Of a stretch of DNA of 64,000 bases, positions 57,075-64,000 are shown piece by piece. Origin of the DNA: Sweltsa coloradensis (Eukaryota; Arthropoda; Insecta; Plecoptera; Chloroperlidae); the NCBI GenBank assembly GCA_024449915.1, contig JAMZAV010000770.1, forward strand, positions 124,001 through 188,000, given 5' to 3'. Both the position numbers and the translations under genes were made by a program. How positions within the stretch are numbered: position 1 is the first letter of the stretch; the number at the start of each line of letters is the position of its first letter. Under the pieces are notes generated by a model that was not told the origin of the DNA, searched no databases, and saw nothing but the letters and a program-made list of their open reading frames with translations.

Positions 57075-60000
57075 TATACAGAAGCGAATTTGGTAACATT
57101 GGATTCAGGAAAAAACTAAATAACCAATAAAGAATCCCCTGAAGTACCAAAAGGGTGGATGTGTCTAATCATCCCCTAAATGAAAATGGAATAAAATGGA
57201 ATTTAAAAAAACTTAATTTTGAGACCTAGTAACCATGGTATGTAATAAAAGATTATTTAAGTGTTTTTCGCTTAAAATATATGTTAATTGATTAAAATTA
57301 ATTTTGTGGCCAGCAGAGGTCAACGAAGGTCAAATTTTGTATATTTTCAATATAATTTGGTAAACGTTATTCTATTTGCACAATCATGTATAATGGTGGT
57401 CACATTGCTGTTAATAATTTGTAAATAGGCCACACACTTGGTAAGACATAAGTCAATCATGACAGAAAAAGGTTACTATTACAATCTATCAGGGGCGGCT
57501 CGTGGGCCCAGATTGTGGAGGTGCACAGATGCAAATATTATTCCGCGTAACGAGGTGGCGCGGAATAGCTGGGGTCTGGGGCGAAGCCCCAGCCGCCGGA
57601 GGCACTTTCGCCGAAGGCGAAAAATTTTTTGGGACCTGCATTATGTTTGATGGCCTGAAACGTGATTTCAGGGAGTATCTTGCCCTCAAAAATGGTAACC
57701 AGAACGCAATTGTTACAATGAAAACTCCTTATGAGACGCGAGTTCGATCCCCTGTCCGTGTGTTCTGCCGGCTTTAGACTTCGCCAAATTCCTTTTATGT
57801 TTACCGACATGCTGTTTTATAGTAATATACTACAATATTCAGGTGGTCACAGATAAAATTCCCTCTACTGATAAAACAAGTTTTTAAAGTAAAATAATAC
57901 TATGTAAAATTGTAAAATTTCATACCCAAAGATTTTCTCTCCCATCTCCACTCCGTCGACCCGCGCCCTGCTCACCACGCAATGTTCATTTTTAAAACAT
58001 AATCCATGCACCTACACGGCACTGATGAACACAACACACGACAACACACAACACACGAACATTACAAGAAAACTCAGGTTACCGTTCTGGCGACTGACAG
58101 ACCTCCACCCCACCCCCCCCCTTCGATGGCTGGCCGGCCGGCCTGCCGCAGGCGGAGGCCTCTACGCTCGTGAGAACATTTGCTGTAAAAACCACGTTGA
58201 AAAAACCAGGTAGTTTTCAAAACTAAAGCATGGCTCTTATGGGAGTATGGTAAGAATGTCTCCGCACAAGGAAAATGTTGAGATTCGAGCCGAGTTCCGA
58301 GTATAAATGGATTGCTAGCGACGGGTCGGTGAAAAGCGGACTGCAGAATTACTACTGCCGAATATGCATGTTCTGGCCCAGCCATGAAAAAATATTAATT
58401 GAAAATTGAAATTGAAAAATTGGAATTGTAATTGAAAATTGAGATTGGATTTGAAATTTATTTACTTTGTCGCAAATAGTTGGGGGCGCGCGTGCGTATG
58501 TGCGCATATGCACGAGCCGCCCCTGCAATCTATAGAACCATTCACCTACGAGTGTGTAGTCAAAAATCTGTTTACTTACGTTTATTCGCACAAAAATCAT
58601 GTTACGTAATAATATAATTCACCAATAGAGGTTTCTCACGTACTACGCATCGAGACTACATTTTAAACGTACCTGGATCAAAATCCCACACTTTAAAATC
58701 CTTACTGAAGATTTTATTCATGGATTTCCTTAAATATATTTGGTAAAATCTCAGATTAAGCCCCACAATAGAGCCCTTGGATATATTACATCCCATAAGT
58801 AGTTGGCATTGAGGTTGTCTACGGGAAGATTTTATTTCGCAAAACCTGTTACCAAGGTACCCGCTATAGGGTAATGTTCACTCGGGTACTTTGTAAAAAA
58901 AACATGTTTTTTGCGTTTTCCGGGTGTTTCATATCCATCATGAAACGTGAAATGACCTTTGAATACGTCATAATCAGAGCTATTTAAGTACCTTACAACC
59001 AATGCCAATTTTGATTGGGGTGCGATCTTTTCTTCTGAGTTAAAATTGGGATGAAAGATTATCAAACTCGCGTTTTAAACTCCTCTGCCAGGTGCCTATT
59101 CGTCAGTTTTGATTTCACGGCTATTCCCAACAAACGGATGGGTCTACAACATTAAAATTTTACATGCACATTAACGTTTTAGTTATAATATAGTGCCAAA
59201 AAAAGAAAAAGTAAAAAAAAGAAAAAAAATCATCGAAATCAAGCTTATATAGACCTAATTTAAATCTGTTACTACATAGAAACTTGAAAAATTTTCATTC
59301 CATATTTAAATCGGAAGGAATGTTCGCACCCCAACCAAAATTGGCATGGGTTGTCAGGTACCTAAATAGCTCTGATTATGACGTATTCAAAGTTAATTTC
59401 ACGTTTCATGGCCCTGAAAACGCAAAAAAACTTTTTTTTTTACGAGGTACCCGAGTGTACAGTACCCTATAGCGTGCACCTAGGTAATAGGTTTTGCGAA
59501 ATAAAATCTTCCTGTACACAACCTCAATGGCTACTTCTTATGGAGTGTAAATTTGGTGGAAATAACATATCCAAGGGCTGTATTATCAAATAAATTTAAG
59601 GAAATCCATGAATACAATCTTCAGTAAGGATTTTAAAGTGTGGGTTTTTGATCCAGGTACGTCCCATAATATAGTCTCGATGCGTAGTACGTGAGAAACC
59701 TCTATCGGTGAATTATATTATTACGTTACATGATTTTTGTGCGAATAAACGTAAGTAAACAGATTTTTGACTATACACTCGTAGGTTAATGATCCTATAG
59801 ATTGTAATAGTAACCTTTTTCTGCCATGATTGACTTATGTCTCACCAAGTGTGGCCTATTTACTAATTATTTACAACAATGAGACAATCATCAAACATTA
59901 TTGTGCCAATAGAATAACGTTTACCAAATTATATTGAAAAAATACAAAATTTGACCTTCATTGATTTCTGCTGGCCACAAAATTAATTTTAATCAATTAA

Positions 60001-60205
60001 AATATTTTTTATTAGAAATACCCTTAAATAAGCTTTGAATACATACCATGGTTACTTGGTTTAAAAAAATCCATTTTATTACATTTTCATTTAGGGGATG
60101 ATTAGACCCATCCACCCTATGGGGATTTCAGGGGATTCTTTGTGGGTTATCTCTTTTTTATGAATCCAATGATACAAAATTCGCTTCTGTTGCAATTTGC
60201 CCTAC
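57075..60205. mobile_element. Foldback element, family P, copy 2 (3.1-kb palindrome)
   Basis: Arms of over 900 bp (57075-59080 minus the hAT insertion, and 59280-60205) are inverted copies. Matching blocks include AGAAGCGAATTTGG, CATTTAGGGGATGATTAGAC, GCCACAAAATTAATTTT and CCGCTATAGGGTA. The loop (about 59,085-59,280) contains a CAAACGGATGGGTCTACAAC module related to the Helitron-like subfamily II. Confidence 0.85.
57490..58525. mobile_element. hAT-like non-autonomous element, 1,036 bp, 8-bp TSD
   Basis: CAGGGGCGGCTCGTG and CACGAGCCGCCCCTG are perfect inverted termini, flanked by CAATCTAT (57482-57489 and 58526-58533). CAGGGGCGG ends are classic for hAT. The interior includes a B-box-like GAGTTCGATCCCC; no transposase frame. 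Confidence 0.93.
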
Positions 60206-60328
60206 TCCTAGGTCAACTTGGATAGACCACGGACTATTTACAAACAATTTTTTTTAGTAATTAAAATATATTTATCAGAACATTAATTGAGGCGAGAAGA
60301 CTATCGGTGTATTAACTAATAATTGTAA

Positions 60329-62149
60329 CTAGGAAAACGCCAAAGTCGTTGTTAGACGAGTGAGTGAGCCACCCGGTAATATTCCCTTTCCTTCCCCTGC
60401 CTGAGGCCTCTCTTACAATTTACGTGCCCTTATACCAATTGACTCAAAATCCTTTTTATTATACCTATATAATTATTATCAAACTTAAATGCAATGTTCC
60501 CGGGTATTCAACATATGGTACTCACTCGTCTAATAGTCCTTCATTTACCAGACTAGATATGAGTTAACCACTCTCCGGAAAGCGGGCAAGTAGCAACATA
60601 TGTCATTCAATTCACAAAACCAAAACCCCAAGGAAGAATAGTTCACTTGTTGCTAATGATCTAGATTCAGCGTTTTGGCGTCGCGACGCTTTAAAGATGG
60701 TCGACTTGACGACTTCGTTTTTTTATGATCGCGCATCGGAGAAAGAAACGGCATGTATCTAAAAATATGTTTGTCCTATTTGACTACAATTAATTTTATT
60801 CTCTTCACAACAAAATTGTCAGTGTGCCTGTACAATATAAACTTTATATTCAATGCACTATATATGTGTTTAAATACAATATGTACATCAAAATCATTTA
60901 TGTTTTCACTTTGTAGTCTTTTCGATTGGTACCAGAGGTATAAATTCACAGAATAATATTTTTGAATGTACATTATAAAAACGTTAATATGTTGTTGTTA
61001 ACAACATGGCTATCTTGAAATTTCATTTAAAAATTATTTTTATATATGTTTTTAAATCTAAAAAATAAGGTGTGGCACTCTAGGATAGCCGCCTAGCTGC
61101 GTTGGCGCGTGCCAACCTATGGGTAAATTACTCACTTGGGCTAGACTTTTGTGGAATTATCTTCACAATAACAAAAGTAAATACAAATAAATATTATATT
61201 ATATTTTAATAAATATTAGCCAATATATATATTTATTTTAAGATTTTAGACAGGTTGGTATCAACTCTCTAGGTTTCTAGGGGTTGTTGTTACGCTTAAT
61301 GCGGAGATTTAAGTGGCGGTGCATTATTCGCGGTTTAGCATTCTTGAGACGCTTGATGCCGTGTTTTTTTTTTAACAATTTTTATCTTGATAAAGTGATT
61401 ATTGGATGAGCGAAGCGAAGACTTCAGTTTCACTGACCTCCCCAAAAATAAAGAAAATATTTTTTTAAATGAAATTTCAAGATAGCCATGTTGTTAACAA
61501 CATATTAAAGTAATTATAATTTACATTCAAAAAATTATTCTGTGTATTTATATCTCTGGTACCAATCGAAAAGACTACAAAGTGAAAAAATAAATGATTT
61601 TTATGTACATATTGTATTTAAACACATATACACATATATAATGCATTGAATATAATGTTTATATTGTACAGGCACACTGATAATTTTGTTGTGAAGAGAA
61701 TAAAATTAATTGCAGCCAAATCGGACAAACAGATTTTTAGATACATGCCGTTTCTTCTTCCGATGCGCGAGCATAAAAAAACGACGCCGGCCATCTTTAA
61801 AGCGTCATGACGCCAAAACGCTGAATCTAGATCATTAGCAACAAGTGAACTATTTTTCCTTGTGGTTTTGTGAATTGAATGACATATGTTGCTACTTGCC
61901 CGCTTTCCGGAGAGTGGTTTTTACTCTAAATGAAGAACTATAACAACTACTTTAGCGTTTTCCTAATTTAATAGGGTTTTGAGTTTAGTTGGTATAAGGG
62001 CGCGTCAACTGTCAGGCCATAATGCGCCACTCTAGCCTTTGATATACTAGAGAGGCCTTAGGTAGGGGGAAGAAAGGGAATGTTACCGGGTACCCAACAC
62101 GTAGCTCACCCACTCGTCTAACAACGAGTTAGGCGTTTTCCCAGTCTAG
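60329..62149. repeat. 1.8-kb palindrome with CTAGGAAAACGC-type ends
   Basis: Arms of roughly 700 bp (60329-61040, 61465-62149) share ACTCTCCGGAAAGCGGGCAA, GATCTAGATTCAGCGTTTTG and ATGTTGTTAACAACATG-type segments in inverse order. The centre includes an inverted Helitron-like end TTGGATGAGCGAAGCG near 61,395. Confidence 0.85.
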
Positions 62150-62213
62150 TTGGCTAAGGCGCCCTTTATTCCCGAAATGTGGAAGAACTAGGTTCAAACC
62201 CTCGGTCGGAAAA
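62148..62213 (+). repeat. tRNA-like sequence, probable SINE head
   Basis: AGTTGGCTAAGGCGCC resembles an A box and GGTTCAAACCC is a good B box, 45 bases apart. The acceptor stem is poor. Confidence 0.35.
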
Positions 62214-62772
62214 GATTTTGTTATTTCTGGATTGTATTTAAAAAATTAAAACATGTTTCAAAATGCATACACTACTATGGAAAACATAGCCAGTACGAAA
62301 TACGAGTAACGATTGCAAGGATTACTCAATCTCCCAGCGGAATTTAGGGGAACCTTCAGCGAGGAAGATCGATATACCTTGGTCACTGCTATGCATGTTA
62401 TCACAGCCTGACAAAAATGATTCGATAAAAATGACATCTTAAAGAACAATTAATGCTTTGTTGTTTAAATGAAACCTGCACATTTTAAGCCTAATTTTCA
62501 ATTTATTATTTCTTGTAGATTTAAATCGCAACGGATTATGCTCATTTTGTAAGCATGTTCTCAGTTTCGTGGTCACGGATGTCTATTTCAAATTTCAGCT
62601 CATTCTGTTTGGTCGTTTGGCCGTATGGGTCCGGCCAGACAGACAGATGGACATTTAACACAAATTAATCACGACCAAGGCCCGTTCGACTTGCGTTGAA
62701 ACTAGGTTCGCTGCGCTCACTCCGTGTATTCAGATATACAATGCACCAACAATCCAGAAGTTATTAAGTTAA

Positions 62773-62848
62773 CCGTCACGGTAGCTTAGGGGTAAAGCAC
62801 TTGATCGGCAATCAAGAGACCCGGGTTCGATACCCCACAGAGATAGAT
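62773..62848 (+). repeat. tRNA-like sequence or tRNA pseudogene
   Basis: The D stem (GCTT/AAGC) and anticodon stem (CTTGA/TCAAG) are perfect, and the B box GGTTCGATACC is good. The T stem pairs over only three bases, the acceptor over five of seven, and position 33 is C. The anticodon would read GGC. A SINE head or pseudogene is likelier than a working tRNA. Confidence 0.4.
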
Positions 62849-62984
62849 TTTTAATTGCGGAATTGATTTCCTTATAATCTGTTATGTTCAAAATATTTTG
62901 AACCTGACTACGTAAATAGTTGTATTTCACCTTTCACCGAATCGTACGACGGCTTCAACTCAGTGTTATCGACTGACTTGGTTG

Positions 62985-63300
62985 ATTGGCGCGGTACCTG
63001 ACCTGATCGCGGCGGGTGTGTGTAGGTGGTTGCTGAGGGGACCTCGCGCTGGAGGATTAGAGTGACGGGCTGCTGGCAACGTGGAGGGGCCCAGAATATA
63101 CGTTCCCAGGCCCAGCCAAGCAGACATACCAAGCGTCTTTTAGACGGATATCTCTTCACCACCACTGTTCGGAGCCCTCTCGACAAACCTTTGGAACGCC
63201 CGAAATGTCAAGGATTCGACCAATCCAGGTCATCCACTTGTACCGTACCCGGCCACACCCATGAGGACCCAGAAGGAAACAGTCCCCCTCCAGGCTGAAG
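62985..63300. other. Unrecognised GC-rich block
   Basis: Open frames exist on both strands but neither matches a family I know. The block is clearly richer in GC than its surroundings and could be an exon, an upstream exon of the protease, or transposon DNA. Confidence 0.3.
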
Positions 63301-64000
63301 ACTTAGACCCTACGCAAGTAAATTAACGTACCTTCCACCCACTCCCAGGTACCACTGAGAACTATTTTATTGGTCTTTATGATCTAGATGCCCGTTAGGG
63401 CGCCGCAGCCAAGCCGCGGCGTGCTACACAGTCAGGCACCTTATACAGCAAGCATAGTTGTGGTGTTTTTGAGGTGTCACCCAGCCGTCATGAAACGTGT
63501 GCGAACTTAAAAACTATCAAAATCGAGGGGATCTAGGTACCTGACAACACATGCAAAATTTGGTTGGTGTACGAACATTCTTTCTTGGTGAAAAGATGGC
63601 TTGAAACATGCTCAAAATCACTTTAAGGATGTTAGCTACTACTACTACTGCTGCTACTGCTACTAAGGTCTAATTCGTCAGTTTCAATCGGCCAGCGATT
63701 CTGACCAAACGGGTGGGGCTACAACGTTCATATTTTACATGAACATTAAGGTTAGAGTGATATAGTGTCTTTTGAAAGAAAAAGTTGAAAAAGTTTGCTG
63801 GAAAGCTTCCAAATAAAGGTTTTAATATAAGCCTAAGCTATAAGCAATCAACAAGTAACTATAGTTACTAGACAATGATCGCCTACATTGTTTACAAAAA
63901 GCAAGCCTTTGGACCACTTGATTTTACATTCTATTGTTAATTGGAAATACTATTGCAATTAAACCAACTTTGATGCAATTATTATATTTTAACAAAAAAT
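63301..64000. other. Right edge with family P and subfamily II fragments
   Basis: At 63,465-63,610 an inner-arm relative of family P occurs (CGTCATGAAACGTG, GTACCTGACAAC). It is followed at 63,690-63,840 by an inverted ACCAAACGGGTGGGGCTACAA module. No gene recognised. Confidence 0.5.

Noticed and set aside
56926..57150. Possible signal-peptide exon of the protease
   Set aside because: The frame starts with a hydrophobic stretch but shows no convincing donor in the needed phase and overlaps the arm of the family P palindrome.
62773..62848. Functional tRNA
   Set aside because: The acceptor and T stems are broken and U33 is absent, so kept only as tRNA-like.
63205..63293. Possible upstream protease exon on the minus strand
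   Set aside because: An acceptor-like CTTCAG and an open frame exist, but there is no CLIP or signal-peptide feature, and the GT after the frame is weak.

Overview
The window is repeat-rich eukaryotic DNA, almost certainly from an arthropod and probably an insect. The only host gene I can support is a CLIP-domain trypsin-like serine protease, an arrangement typical of arthropod extracellular proteolytic cascades. The transposon set (BEL/Pao, Penelope-like, Copia, LINE, hAT, foldback elements, Helitron-like elements) fits that origin. The species cannot be named from sequence alone. There is no bacterial-style operon, CRISPR array or prophage.

Host gene: the serine protease is on the minus strand and spans at least 1,052-52,557. 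Six exons are recognisable and their splice phases agree wherever neighbouring exons can be compared: CLIP part 1 (52,406-52,557); CLIP end, a very long Pro-rich linker and the R|IVGG activation site (44,972-45,778); the His exon (36,169-36,257); the Asp exon (26,750-26,891); the Asp189/CAG exon (6,432-6,577); and the Ser exon with the stop (1,052-1,204). The exon that should lie between His and Asp was not found, and the signal-peptide exon(s) must lie upstream. Everything between these exons is intron packed with nested mobile DNA.

Region by region: 1-8 kb holds the gene's 3' end, a palindrome, a hAT MITE with perfect 8-bp TSDs, a SINE-like retroposon and Helitron-like elements. 8.7-17.3 kb is a decayed Penelope-like element split by a BEL/Pao LTR retrotransposon whose LTRs are nearly identical. 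17.4-25.9 kb is a stack of foldback elements, one of which was invaded in turn by a 3.8-kb long-TIR element, a 304-bp element, and a 1.1-kb TIR element that itself carries a 749-bp TIR element. 27.1-29.0 kb is a palindrome followed by sixteen 75-bp satellite units. 29-38.4 kb holds several copies of the Helitron-like family, a split Copia remnant and the His exon. 38.8-41.8 kb holds two LINE fragments on opposite strands and long AGT microsatellites. 42.0-44.6 kb is a second long-TIR element. 46-52 kb is duplicated AT-rich foldback DNA. 52-56 kb holds the CLIP exon, a 62-bp hAT foldback, another SINE-like insertion and another interrupted foldback. 57-62 kb holds two giant palindromes, one with a 1,036-bp hAT insertion. 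The right end has tRNA-like heads and an unrecognised GC-rich block.

The most interesting signal is the pair of long-TIR elements at 19,778-23,565 and 42,011-44,600. Both start TAGT, both appear to be flanked by 3-bp duplications, and both carry remnants of related proteins with an LPP..D.L..H..R.NY...P.P..G.GW core and a Cys-rich tail. They look like members of one poorly described DNA transposon group. This is inference from two damaged copies.
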